Below, piece by piece: positions 8,405 to 17,145 of a DNA stretch of 64,000 nt (the stretch's first letter is position 1; each line of letters starts with the position of its first letter). The notes under the pieces are model-generated. The model searched no databases and was not told the DNA's origin. It saw nothing but the letters and a program-made list of their open reading frames with translations. The position numbers and the translations under genes were made by a program. The stretch is from positions 432,507 through 496,506 of the forward strand of contig CAYWEM010000001.1 of assembly GCA_964457225.1 (NCBI GenBank). Reading direction: 5' to 3'. The stretch is from CAYWEM01 sp964457225 (GTDB taxonomy: Bacteria > Acidobacteriota > Aminicenantia > UBA2199).

Positions 8405-9379
8405 ATGGCAAAAAGTCTCAGCTACTACCGGCGGCTCTGGCGGCTGAGCCGCTCTTTCAACAGGAAGGAAGTTTTCTGTGCCGGCCTGCCGATCCGGGTC
8501 TGGGTGGAAATCAGCGCCCGCTGCAACCTCTCCTGCGTCATGTGCCCCAACAAGGACCTCTCCCCGGAGGCCAAGGGAGACATGAGTTTTGAGGTTTTCA
8601 GGAAAACCATCGACCAGGCCGAAAAATTCGCTTTCGACATCACCCTCAATCACCGCGGTGAAGCCCTGGTGCACCCGGACATGGGCGAATTCCTGCACTA
8701 CCTCAAGGGCCGGGGCATGGTCAAGAAACTCCACACCAACGGCATGCTGCTGGATCAGCGGGTCAGCCGGGCCATAATCGAGACTCCCCTGGACAGGCTT
8801 TCTTTCTCGGTGGACGGCATCGAGGCCGAAGAGTATGAAAAAGTACGCCGCGGGGCGAAATTCTCGGTGGTCATGGAAAACATCCGCCGTTTCCTGCGCC
8901 TGCGCCGGGAAATGGGATCCGTAAAACCACTGGTGGCCTGGGAATTCATTGAACTCCAGCCGGGCGGAGCTGAAACGATCCGGCAAAGCCCGATCTACCG
9001 CGAACTGCGCGGGCTTGGCCTGGATGAACTGGTGGTCAAGAAACCGCACAACTGGGGAGGGTATCTCCAGGCCGACATCAACAAGAGAAAATACAACTGC
9101 TGTACCTTTCCCTGGAATGCCCTGCTGGTGCTCTGGAACGGCGACGTTTCGCCCTGTTCACAGGATTTTTTCGCCCATTACATACTCGGCAACATCAATG
9201 AGAACGAGCTGGAAAAAATCTGGAACGGGCCTCAGCAGGCCCGCCTGCGCAGCGGCCTGGCCGCCGGCAGCTACCTTGAATTCCCCCATTGCCGCGACTG
9301 CGACCGCCTCTGGCGCAAGACCTTCATGGGCATCCCCCGCGAATACCTGGGCCAGCTGCTGCTGGGCCGAATGCCCTGA
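8405..9379 (+). CDS. Radical SAM protein with SPASM-like C-terminus
   Basis: A 324-residue radical SAM enzyme. The CxxxCxxC cluster is CNLSCVMC near residue 40, binding the 4Fe-4S cluster that reduces S-adenosylmethionine. The C-terminus has further cysteines (CCTF, VSPCSQDF and HCRDCDRLW), as in SPASM/twitch enzymes that bind an auxiliary cluster. The ATG at 8405 is preferred because the TATAAT at 8393-8398 would place the transcript start there; it also gives the normal N-terminus MAKSLSYY. Relatives include peptide-modifying and lipid- or sugar-modifying enzymes; the substrate is unknown. The SGNH lipoprotein gene follows after 13 bases and is probably co-transcribed. Confidence 0.85.
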   Translation: MAKSLSYYRRLWRLSRSFNRKEVFCAGLPIRVWVEISARCNLSCVMCPNKDLSPEAKGDMSFEVFRKTIDQAEKFAFDITLNHRGEALVHPDMGEFLHYLKGRGMVKKLHTNGMLLDQRVSRAIIETPLDRLSFSVDGIEAEEYEKVRRGAKFSVVMENIRRFLRLRREMGSVKPLVAWEFIELQPGGAETIRQSPIYRELRGLGLDELVVKKPHNWGGYLQADINKRKYNCCTFPWNALLVLWNGDVSPCSQDFFAHYILGNINENELEKIWNGPQQARLRSGLAAGSYLEFPHCRDCDRLWRKTFMGIPREYLGQLLLGRMP

Positions 9380-9392
9380 GGAAAAACAGCCG

Positions 9393-10058
9393 ATGGCGGG
9401 CCGAACCGGCTTGTTGCCGCTTTCAATCCTGCTGTTTTTCAGCCTGTCCTGTGTTCCGGACCGCCCCCCGGCAGAAACCCGCCTGATTCTCTGCCTGGGC
9501 GACAGCCTGACCGCCGGCCCCTACGGCGATTACCCGGCTGTCCTGCAGGAATTGCTGTCAGAACGCGGCCTGGCCTGGCGGGTGGCCCAGGCGGCCCGTC
9601 CGGGCCACAATTCAGGCGAATACCTGGATTTCCTGTCAGGCCCGGAGAGGCCCGACCTGCGGGCCGAGATCGTCATCCTGCTGCTGGGCACAAATGACCT
9701 GCGCAGTGACGCCGATTTCACTCCAACCGCTGAGTTCAGGGCCAACCTGGACGCCATCCTGGAACAGATCAGCCAGGCCAATGCCGGACGGAAAGCCAAG
9801 CCCCAGGTCTTCCTGGCCACTGTTCCCCCGATTTTCCGCATCGACCTGCCGACTTTTTCCGAGCAATCGCGACTGCGCATCAGCCGGGAAATCAACCCGG
9901 CCATCCGCGAACTGGCCGGCGAGCGTGGCCTGCCGCTGATCGATTTTTTCCGGCTGTTCCGGGAGCAAAGGAAGCTGTTGCCGGGCGTCCATCCCTCGGA
10001 ACCGGGCTACCGGGCCATGGCCGAACTGGTATTGAAACAGCTGGAACCTTACCTGTAA
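9393..10058 (+). CDS. SGNH/GDSL-family hydrolase, predicted lipoprotein
   Basis: A 221-residue secreted esterase-like protein. The N-terminus is a lipoprotein signal peptide ending in a lipobox-like FSLSC (Cys20), so it should be anchored to a membrane. Block I CLGDSLTAG carries the nucleophile Ser, and block III LLGTNDLR carries the Asn. Block V is GVHPSEPGY with the catalytic His, but the Asp normally three residues before it (DxxH) appears to be Pro in LLPGVH. The family hydrolyses acyl esters, including TesA-type thioesters and O-acetylated sugars. The start is ATG 9393, with a weak GAGG upstream. Confidence 0.85.
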   Translation: MAGRTGLLPLSILLFFSLSCVPDRPPAETRLILCLGDSLTAGPYGDYPAVLQELLSERGLAWRVAQAARPGHNSGEYLDFLSGPERPDLRAEIVILLLGTNDLRSDADFTPTAEFRANLDAILEQISQANAGRKAKPQVFLATVPPIFRIDLPTFSEQSRLRISREINPAIRELAGERGLPLIDFFRLFREQRKLLPGVHPSEPGYRAMAELVLKQLEPYL

Positions 10059-10085
10059 AGGTTTTTCACACAGCCGCCTTTACAG
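10053..10085. repeat. 9-bp inverted repeat overlapping the trkA -35 element
   Basis: CTGTAAAGG (10053-10061) and CCTTTACAG (10077-10085) form a perfect inverted repeat with a 15-nt centre. The left arm covers the stop codon of the SGNH gene and the right arm covers the trkA -35 hexamer. It could be an operator or a weak terminator; the T-run lies in the loop, which argues against a classical terminator. Confidence 0.5.
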
Positions 10086-10107
10086 CACCCCTCGCTTGTA
10101 TTAAAAT
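10079..10107 (+). promoter_or_regulatory. Promoter of trkA (leaderless)
   Basis: TTTACA (10079-10084), 17-bp spacer, TAAAAT (10102-10107), then six bases to the ATG at 10114. No Shine-Dalgarno sequence is present. The spacing predicts an mRNA that begins at the start codon. Confidence 0.7.
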
Positions 10108-10113
10108 TGGGCC

Positions 10114-11460
10114 ATGAATTACATCATATTGGGCGCCGGCACGGTCGGCCTGCAGATAGCCGAGCAACTGATCAGTGAAGACAAGGACGTGGTTCTGATC
10201 GAGAAGGATCCCGACCGGGCCAGGAACGCCGATGAACATCTCGACTGCCAGGTGATCAACGACATCGGCAACAACGTTGAAGTGCTCAAGGAAGCGGGCA
10301 TCGAAGCCTGCGCGGCTTTCATCAGCGTCACCGATTCCGATGAAGTGAACATGATTTCCTGCCTGCTGGTGGCCAGTGAATTCAACGTGCCCATGAAAAT
10401 CGCCCGGGTGCGCAACACCGATTATTCAAAGTCGCGGCTCTTGCATCGGCCCTTCATCGGCATAGACAACATAGTCAACCCGGAAATAGAAACCGCCCGG
10501 GCCATCGTCAACACGGTCGAGCAGGGCGCCATCAGCGATGTACTGCTCTTCGAGGACAGCGAAATCCAGGTCCGCACCGTTTACATCGGCGAGAATTCCC
10601 GCCTGGCCGGACATTCCCTGGAGGTCATCCGCCGCAAGTTCACCCAGGAATTCCTGGTGGTCGGCATCCTGCGCCAGGACCAGGTGATAATTCCCCACGG
10701 CCGGACCGTAATTCAGAAGCACGATCACGTGGACCTGATCGCCACCCGGCGCAACATGGAAAAGATCTTCGCCGGTGCTGAAAATGAAAAAAAATCCCTG
10801 CAGAAAATCGTGTTGGTCGGCGGCGGCAAGATAGGCGCCTACGTGGCCGAACTGCTGACCAGGAAAGGGAGAAACCTGAAGATAATCGAACAGGACTACG
10901 AACTGGCCAAGAAGCTCTCGGCCCGCTTCCCCCAGGCCCTGGTCATCAAGAGCGACATTTCCAACGAAGACATCTTCGACGAGGAAAACCTGGGCAGTTC
11001 CGACTTGATAATCACCACCACCAACAACCAGGAACTGAACATCCTGGCCGCGCTCTACGGCAAATCAACCGGCATTCCCCGGGCCATCGCCCTGGTGACC
11101 AAGAAGAACTACCTGAACATCGCCTCCTCGGTGGGCATCAATTCAACGGTCAACCCGAAGATATGCACGGTGGACGCCATATTGAAGTACATCCGGCGCG
11201 GCAACATCAAGACCATTCATACTATTTTCGACGGCAAGGCCGAAATCCTGCAGTTCCAGGTCGATCCGGACCATCCCTTCATCGGCCGGGCCCTCAAGGA
11301 CCTCGGCCTGCCCGACAACACCCTGGTGGCCTCGGTACAGCGCGGCAACCAGACCTTCATCCCCGGGGGGGAATTCACAGTCCGCAGTGAGGACCTGATG
11401 ATCGTGTTCGCCGAAAACACGGCCATTCCCAGGCTCGAGGAACTGCTGGCCGAACGTTGA
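10114..11460 (+). CDS. trkA: Trk potassium uptake system NAD-binding subunit TrkA
   Basis: A 448-residue cytoplasmic gating subunit of a Trk potassium transporter. It has the full duplicated layout: a Rossmann RCK-N domain starting YIILGAGTVGLQIAEQL, an RCK-C domain near residues 140-220, a second Rossmann domain at IVLVGGGKIGAYVAELL, and a second RCK-C domain at the end. The glycine motifs bind NAD(H) or ATP. It precedes two trkH genes; the first begins inside its stop codon (TGATG). The two probably assemble with this one TrkA, since no second trkA is in the window. Confidence 0.96.
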   Translation: MNYIILGAGTVGLQIAEQLISEDKDVVLIEKDPDRARNADEHLDCQVINDIGNNVEVLKEAGIEACAAFISVTDSDEVNMISCLLVASEFNVPMKIARVRNTDYSKSRLLHRPFIGIDNIVNPEIETARAIVNTVEQGAISDVLLFEDSEIQVRTVYIGENSRLAGHSLEVIRRKFTQEFLVVGILRQDQVIIPHGRTVIQKHDHVDLIATRRNMEKIFAGAENEKKSLQKIVLVGGGKIGAYVAELLTRKGRNLKIIEQDYELAKKLSARFPQALVIKSDISNEDIFDEENLGSSDLIITTTNNQELNILAALYGKSTGIPRAIALVTKKNYLNIASSVGINSTVNPKICTVDAILKYIRRGNIKTIHTIFDGKAEILQFQVDPDHPFIGRALKDLGLPDNTLVASVQRGNQTFIPGGEFTVRSEDLMIVFAENTAIPRLEELLAER

Positions 11461-12914
11461 TGAAAGCCGGTTTTTTTGTCCGCTTCCTGGCCATCCTGCT
11501 GTTGATCATCGCCGCATTCCAGATCCTGCCCGCCCTGGTGGCCTGGTATTACGGTGAAAACATCGCACTCTTCTGGTTCCTGGCCTGCATAATCGGGACT
11601 GCTTTACCATGTACATTCCTGGCCATATTGCTGAAAAAACACTCTTCAGCCACCTTGGTCAACCTGCGAATGACCTTCCTGCTGGTCACCCTGGCCTGGC
11701 TGTCCATTTCTCTGTGCAGTGCCCTGCCACTATTTTTTTCCAGGGCGATTCCCAGTCTGGCAGACGCATTTTTCGAAACGATCTCCGGCTATACTACCAC
11801 CGGAGCTTCAATACTCACCGATATTGAAGCCCTGCCCCGCTCCATGCTATTCTGGCGATCCCTGACCCACTGGCTGGGGGGCATGGGCATCGTGGTGCTG
11901 GCAGTAGCGATTCTGCCCCTGCTTGGAGTCGGAGGAATGCAGTTGTTCAAAGCCGAGGCTTCCGGCCCGGAATTCACTAAAATCAAACCCAGGATCAAAG
12001 ACACGGCTGTCAAACTGTGGCTGGTCTACCTGGGACTGACAATGTTTTCATTCCTGCTGCTGCTTGGGGGAGGACTTTCTGTATTTGACGCCCTGATACA
12101 TACATTCGGCTCCCTGGCCACCGGAGGTTTTTCTTCCTACAATCTCAGCGCAGGCTATTTCAACTCATATTACGTCAATGGTGTTTTAACCCTGATCATG
12201 TTTCTGGGGGGAGTGAATTTCATTCTTCACTACAAAATGATCACAGGTCAATTCCGTACTCTCAGGATCAATTCCGAATTCAAGGCCTATCTGGCGGTTT
12301 TTTTTGCCGCCTCGGTCCTGATCGCCATTAACCTGGCCAAGGATGCCTCCTGGACTCTGAGTGATGCTTTTTCCCATGCCTCCTTCCAGGTAGCCTCAAT
12401 TCTTACGGCCACTGGTTTTTCCAGCACCAACTACGAAATGTGGCCCAACCTCTCCCAAATCCTTTTGATTTCGTTGATGTTCATCGGAGGCTGCACCGGG
12501 TCCACCGCCGGTGGTATCAAGGTTCTCCGCCTTCTGACTCTGTTCAAGCAATCCCTGATCGAACTCAAACGCCTGATTCATCCCAATGCCGTCTTCACCC
12601 TGAAAATCAACGGCAACCCAATACGCAAAACTCATGTCTATGCAATTGCCAGTTTTTTTTTCCTCTACATCGCCCTGACCCTGATATCCACCATGGTTAT
12701 CAGCAGTGCCGGAATAGATTTTCAGGCTTCTTTGACAACCGCCCTGGCCACTTTAGGCAATATAGGCCCGGGATTCGGCCCAACCGGTCCAAGCGGAAAC
12801 TACGCTTTCTTCCCAGTCCCCATAAAGCTTTTTTTAAGCATGCTGATGATCATTGGCCGGCTTGAACTCTACACTGTTTTAGTGATTTTCACGCCAACTT
12901 TCTGGAGAGATTAA
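11460..12914 (+). CDS. trkH: Trk potassium transporter membrane subunit TrkH, copy 1
   Basis: A 484-residue polytopic membrane protein, the ion-conducting subunit of the Trk system. It carries the four degenerate pore repeats of the superfamily, with selectivity-filter sequences such as SGYTTTGAS, SLATGGFSS, LTATGFSST and LATLGNIGPGFG. The ATG at 11460 shares its A with the trkA stop codon, giving tight translational coupling. It is followed after seven bases by a close paralogue. Known TrkH proteins import potassium driven by the proton or sodium gradient, gated by TrkA. Confidence 0.95.
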   Translation: MKAGFFVRFLAILLLIIAAFQILPALVAWYYGENIALFWFLACIIGTALPCTFLAILLKKHSSATLVNLRMTFLLVTLAWLSISLCSALPLFFSRAIPSLADAFFETISGYTTTGASILTDIEALPRSMLFWRSLTHWLGGMGIVVLAVAILPLLGVGGMQLFKAEASGPEFTKIKPRIKDTAVKLWLVYLGLTMFSFLLLLGGGLSVFDALIHTFGSLATGGFSSYNLSAGYFNSYYVNGVLTLIMFLGGVNFILHYKMITGQFRTLRINSEFKAYLAVFFAASVLIAINLAKDASWTLSDAFSHASFQVASILTATGFSSTNYEMWPNLSQILLISLMFIGGCTGSTAGGIKVLRLLTLFKQSLIELKRLIHPNAVFTLKINGNPIRKTHVYAIASFFFLYIALTLISTMVISSAGIDFQASLTTALATLGNIGPGFGPTGPSGNYAFFPVPIKLFLSMLMIIGRLELYTVLVIFTPTFWRD

Positions 12915-12921
12915 AAATCAG

Positions 12922-14379
12922 ATGAGCGTTTTACTGATGACCCGCTTCCTGGCAACCTTGTTGCTGATAACTGCAACAAGTAAAATTGTGCCCATCCTGG
13001 TTGCCTGGCATTACGGGGAAATAAAAGAATTGATATCTTTTTCAACATGTATGGCCGTAATTGCCATACCCTGCATTCCGTTGGTTTTTTTGGCAAAAGA
13101 ACGGACCAAGAACGAACAAACAATCAATCTCAGGAGCACTTTCGTGCTGGTCGCCTTGGGCTGGTTCAGTATTTCCTTGACTGGAGCTCTGCCTTTCGTT
13201 TTTTCAGGAACCATTCCTGGATTTATTGATGCATTCTTTGAATCTGCCTCCGGTTTTTCCACCACCGGAGCAACCATTCTGACTCATATAGAAGATCTGC
13301 CGAAATCAATGCTCCTGTGGCGCTCTCTGACCCAATGGCTGGGCGGCATGGGCATCGTGGTGCTGGCCGTGGCCGTTCTGCCCCTGCTGGGCATAGGCGG
13401 CATGCAGCTTTTCCGGGCCGAATCGCCCGGTCCGATTTACACCAAGGTCAGCCCGCGCATCAAGGATACGGCATTGAAGTTGTGGCTGGTTTACCTTGCG
13501 TTTTCTGCAATGCAGACCTTTTTTCTCATGATCGGGGGGCTATCGCTTTATGATGCGCTTTTACACACCTTCAGCACCCTGGCCACCGGGGGGTTTTCCT
13601 GTCACACAAACAGCATCAGTCACTTCAACAGTTTATATGTCAATGGAGTAATTACTTTCTTCATGGTCCTGGCCGGGATCAGTTTTGTTCTTCATTACAA
13701 ACTTCTTTCAGGTGAAATCAAGCCGCTCCGGAAAAACTCCGAGATTAAAGCATATCTTACTGTCTTGCTTGGGGCTACCGTATTGATCGCAGTCAACCTG
13801 CACCGTGACGCGGGCCTTGACCTGGCTCAATCTATTTCCCATGCCTCTTTTCAATCCGCTTCGATCATGACGACGACAGGCTTCACCAGTACCGATTACG
13901 AACTTTGGCCGCGAACAGCCCAGACCATCCTGTTCTTTCTGATGTTCGTGGGCGGCTGCTCCGGATCCACCGGAGGCGGCATCAAGGTGATTCGACTTCT
14001 GACCCTACTTAAGCAATCCCTGATCGAGCTGAAGCGCCTGGTTCATCCCAACGCCATTTTCACTCTGAAAATAAACGGCAACCCGATCCGCAAGACTTTC
14101 GTTTACGCCATTGCCAGTTTTTTCTTTCTCTACATTTTCCTGGTCCTCTTGACCACCCTGGTAGTCAGCACCGCCGGCCTGGACATACTTTCCTCACTGA
14201 GCACGGCCCTGGCCACCATCGGCAACATCGGGCCGGGTTTCGGAGCCGTCGGCCCGACCCAGAACTACGCTTTTTTCCCAGGCCCCATCAAGCTCTTTCT
14301 CAGCCTGGTGATGATCATCGGCCGGCTCGAACTATATACCGTGCTGGTTCTTTTCAGCCCGGCTTTCTGGAAAAAATAG
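12922..14379 (+). CDS. trkH: Trk potassium transporter membrane subunit TrkH, copy 2 (tandem paralogue)
   Basis: A 485-residue TrkH paralogue, the same length as copy 1 and alignable end to end with it. The filter segments match closely (SGFSTTGAT, TLATGGFSC, MTTTGFTST, LATIGNIGPGFG), as do the C-terminal ELYTVLV regions. It starts seven bases after copy 1 with no separate promoter seen. The tandem arrangement indicates duplication followed by moderate divergence; differing affinity or ion preference is possible, but nothing in the filters shows it clearly. Confidence 0.95.
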   Translation: MSVLLMTRFLATLLLITATSKIVPILVAWHYGEIKELISFSTCMAVIAIPCIPLVFLAKERTKNEQTINLRSTFVLVALGWFSISLTGALPFVFSGTIPGFIDAFFESASGFSTTGATILTHIEDLPKSMLLWRSLTQWLGGMGIVVLAVAVLPLLGIGGMQLFRAESPGPIYTKVSPRIKDTALKLWLVYLAFSAMQTFFLMIGGLSLYDALLHTFSTLATGGFSCHTNSISHFNSLYVNGVITFFMVLAGISFVLHYKLLSGEIKPLRKNSEIKAYLTVLLGATVLIAVNLHRDAGLDLAQSISHASFQSASIMTTTGFTSTDYELWPRTAQTILFFLMFVGGCSGSTGGGIKVIRLLTLLKQSLIELKRLVHPNAIFTLKINGNPIRKTFVYAIASFFFLYIFLVLLTTLVVSTAGLDILSSLSTALATIGNIGPGFGAVGPTQNYAFFPGPIKLFLSLVMIIGRLELYTVLVLFSPAFWKK

Positions 14380-14424
14380 GCCGGCCCGGAATCGATTGAT
14401 ACGTCATTAACAACGGAGATCACG

Positions 14425-15621
14425 ATGCAGTTAATCGCGCCCCTGACCGGAGTGCTGGTTTTCATCTTCCTGGGCTGGCTCTGTTCCAGCCGACGCCGGC
14501 TGATCCGCTGGCGCACGATTTTCAGCGCCCTGGCCATCCAGTTGCTGATAGCCCTGTTCATGCTGAAGACTCCCATCGGAACCAGGGTTTTTTCCCTGGT
14601 CAACCGGCTTTTCCTGAAACTGCTTTCCTATGCCGACCAGGGCAGTCGTTTCCTCTTCGGCCGGCTGGTCGATTCCCGGGAAATCGGGGCCACCCTGGCC
14701 TTCCAGGTACTGCCGGTGATCATTTTCATCTCGGCCCTGATGGCCATCCTGGTGCACCTGGGCCTGATCCAGCGCCTGGTCCGCTTCTTCGCCGCCGTTT
14801 TTTACCGTCCCCTGCGACTCAGCGGCGCCGAAGCCTTCATTTCAACCCTGCTGATCTTCATGGGCATCGAGGCGATAACCGGGGTCAAGGCCTACATCGC
14901 CCGCATGACCCCGGCCCGGCTGTTCACTGTAATGACCACTTTCATGGCCACCATCGCCGGCAGTGTCATGGTGGCCTACACCTCTTTCGGAGCCCAGGCC
15001 GGGCACTTGCTGACCGCCTCCCTGATGAGCGCCCCGGCGGCCGTTCTCTTCGCCAAGCTGATGATGCCGGACGAAGAGGAACAGGCCGACGACCCCCTGG
15101 CCCGGGTCAGCCTTGAGAAAAGCGAAGGCAACCTGATCGCGGCCGCCGCCTCCGGAGCCGGCCAGGGCCTGCAGCTGGTCCTGCAGATCGGCGCCGTTTT
15201 GCTGGCCTTTATCGGCCTGATTCACCTGCTGACCGATTTACTGGCCTGGACCGGCTATGAACCTCAGAAACTGCTGGGAATGGTCATGGCTCCGGTAGCC
15301 TGGCTGTTGGGTGTCCCCTGGTCTGAAGCACTCCAGGTCGGAGAACTGCTGGCGGTCAAGACCATATTCAGCGAGTTTCTGTCTTACCTGCAACTGCAGG
15401 AACACATAGCCGCCGGCAGTCTCAGCCCGCGGACCATCGTCATCAGCACCTACGCTCTCTGCGGTTTCACTCATTTCGGCAGTATCGCCATCCTGATCGG
15501 CGGCATCGGCACCCTGGTGCCCCAGCACAAGCAGATCCTGGCGTCTCTCTCGTTAAAGGCCCTGCTGGCAGCCTTCCTGGCCACCTCGATGACCGCCTGC
15601 CTGGCAGGTCTTCTGAGCTGA
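14425..15621 (+). CDS. Concentrative nucleoside transporter (NupC/CNT family)
   Basis: A 398-residue inner-membrane protein of the CNT family that imports nucleosides with protons or sodium. Features include the N-terminal hydrophobic segments, the gate region (QVLPVIIFISALMAILVHLG), the ESxFIS-type segment GAEAFISTLLIFMGIEA, and the C-terminal YALCGFTHFGSIAILIGG with the conserved CGFxNFxSI-like motif. It has a GGAG ribosome-binding site before the ATG. It follows the trk genes by 45 bases and may be read through from them; it ends convergently with the aldehyde dehydrogenase gene. Confidence 0.92.
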   Translation: MQLIAPLTGVLVFIFLGWLCSSRRRLIRWRTIFSALAIQLLIALFMLKTPIGTRVFSLVNRLFLKLLSYADQGSRFLFGRLVDSREIGATLAFQVLPVIIFISALMAILVHLGLIQRLVRFFAAVFYRPLRLSGAEAFISTLLIFMGIEAITGVKAYIARMTPARLFTVMTTFMATIAGSVMVAYTSFGAQAGHLLTASLMSAPAAVLFAKLMMPDEEEQADDPLARVSLEKSEGNLIAAAASGAGQGLQLVLQIGAVLLAFIGLIHLLTDLLAWTGYEPQKLLGMVMAPVAWLLGVPWSEALQVGELLAVKTIFSEFLSYLQLQEHIAAGSLSPRTIVISTYALCGFTHFGSIAILIGGIGTLVPQHKQILASLSLKALLAAFLATSMTACLAGLLS

Positions 15622-15633
15622 ACCGGAACAGGC

Positions 15634-16998
15634 CTAATCTACCACCATGGTCTTGACGTTGACGAATTCCCGGATGCCGAAAGAACCCAGTTCACGGCCG
15701 TAACCGGAATTCTTGACGCCTCCGAAAGGCAGCCTGGGGTCTGACTGGACGAAGGAATTGACGTGACAGATCCCGGCCTGCAATAAGTGGCGGGCCAGGA
15801 ATTCGCCTTTTTCCCGGTCGGCGGTGAACAGGGCCGCCCCCAGCCCGAACTCGGTGTCATTGGCCAGTTCAATGGCTTCCCGCTCGTCCGCGGCCGAAAC
15901 AACGGCAGCCAGCGGACCGAAGGTTTCCTCGCGAAAAGCGGCCGCTTCCCTCGACACCCCGGTCAGCACGGTCGGCTCGTAGAAAAACCCGGGGCCAGGC
16001 CCGGGGCGCCCCCCCGCCAGGCAGGAGGCACCGGCGGCCAGGCTTCTCTGCACCTGGTCATCAAGCTCGTCACGCAGATCCCGGCGGGCCAGCGGACCGA
16101 TAAAGACTTCGCGCTTCAGGGGATCTCCGCAGACCAGCCGGCGAACTCCATCGAGGAACAAGTCCAGGAAATCGTCCAGCACCGTCTTTTCCACGATGAT
16201 CCGCTTGGCCGCGATACAGCTCTGGCCGCTGTTCAAAAAGCGGCCCAGTATGCAGGCTTCAGCCGCGGCCGTTAAATCGGCGTCGGCCAGCACCACGAAA
16301 GGATCACTGCCGCCCAGTTCAAGTACGCTTTTTTTCAGGGCCCGGCCGGCCAGGGCGCCGATTTCGCGGCCGACCGGAGTACTCCCGGTGAAAGTGACCG
16401 CGGCGATGCGGCTGTCAGCGATCAGGCGGCCGACGCTCCGGCCTTCCAGGGCCAGGTTACACAGCAGGCCGGGCCGGGCCCCGGCCCTGATGAAGATTTC
16501 TTCAGCCGCCCGGCCGCAGCCGAAGGTATTGAGGGCATGCTTGAGCAGTACCGGGTTGCCGGCCATCAGCGCCGGGGCGGCAAAGCGGAACAACTGCCAG
16601 AAGGGGAAATTCCAGGGCATGACCGCCAGCACCGTTCCCAGCGAAGAAAAGACCACACTGCTCTTGAGCCGCTCGGTTTTGATCTCTTCATCGGCCAGGA
16701 AAGCAGGGCCGTTTTCAGCGTAATAACGGCAGACCCTGGCGCATTTTACTATCTCAGCCTCCCCCTGGCTCAGAGGTTTACCCATTTCCGCGGCCATCAG
16801 AGCGGCCAGATCGGTCCGGTCCTGTTCCAGGACGGCGGCCAGGTTCAGCAACAGTTCGGCCCTCTGACTCATTGGAGAGCGGCTCCATTCCCGGTGGCTC
16901 TCCAGGGCCGCAACCAGGGCGGTTTCGATTTCGTTTTCGTCAAGAATGGGGTATTCGGCCAGGATTTCTCCGCTGGCCGGATTCACGGTTCTGATCAT
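15634..16998 (-). CDS. NAD(P)-dependent aldehyde dehydrogenase, succinate-semialdehyde dehydrogenase-like
   Basis: A 454-residue ALDH-superfamily enzyme oxidising an aldehyde to its acid. Visible motifs are the cofactor loop FTGSTPVGREIG, the general base Glu in LELGGSDPF, the catalytic Cys in NSGQSCIAAKR and the C-terminal PFGGVKNSGYGRELG. Length and motifs resemble the short Sad/GabD group (YneI-type). Substrate preference is inferred only. It is a single gene with its own promoter at 17023-17052, divergent from larC. Confidence 0.9.
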   Translation of the reverse strand: MIRTVNPASGEILAEYPILDENEIETALVAALESHREWSRSPMSQRAELLLNLAAVLEQDRTDLAALMAAEMGKPLSQGEAEIVKCARVCRYYAENGPAFLADEEIKTERLKSSVVFSSLGTVLAVMPWNFPFWQLFRFAAPALMAGNPVLLKHALNTFGCGRAAEEIFIRAGARPGLLCNLALEGRSVGRLIADSRIAAVTFTGSTPVGREIGALAGRALKKSVLELGGSDPFVVLADADLTAAAEACILGRFLNSGQSCIAAKRIIVEKTVLDDFLDLFLDGVRRLVCGDPLKREVFIGPLARRDLRDELDDQVQRSLAAGASCLAGGRPGPGPGFFYEPTVLTGVSREAAAFREETFGPLAAVVSAADEREAIELANDTEFGLGAALFTADREKGEFLARHLLQAGICHVNSFVQSDPRLPFGGVKNSGYGRELGSFGIREFVNVKTMVVD

Positions 16999-17022
16999 CG
17001 GGCACCTCGTTATCGGAATTGT

Positions 17023-17052
17023 ATTTTAAGGCCCGGGCCGCCCCCCGGTCAA
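17023..17052 (-). promoter_or_regulatory. Promoter of the aldehyde dehydrogenase gene
   Basis: Minus strand TTGACC (17052-17047), an 18-bp GC-rich spacer, TAAAAT (17028-17023). A GAGG ribosome-binding site lies before the ATG. Confidence 0.55.
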
Positions 17053-17070
17053 GGTCGTTTATTCAAAACG

Positions 17071-17099
17071 TTGACCGCAAGGGGCAAATCGGTTATAAA
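17071..17099 (+). promoter_or_regulatory. Promoter of larC-folE
   Basis: TTGACC (17071-17076), 17-bp spacer, TATAAA (17094-17099). The leader is about 40 nt and carries a strong AAGGAGG before the ATG at 17146. Confidence 0.7.
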
Positions 17100-17145
17100 A
17101 ACCATGTCACAATAGCTTTTCCGCCAAAGGCAAGGAGGTCCAGTC

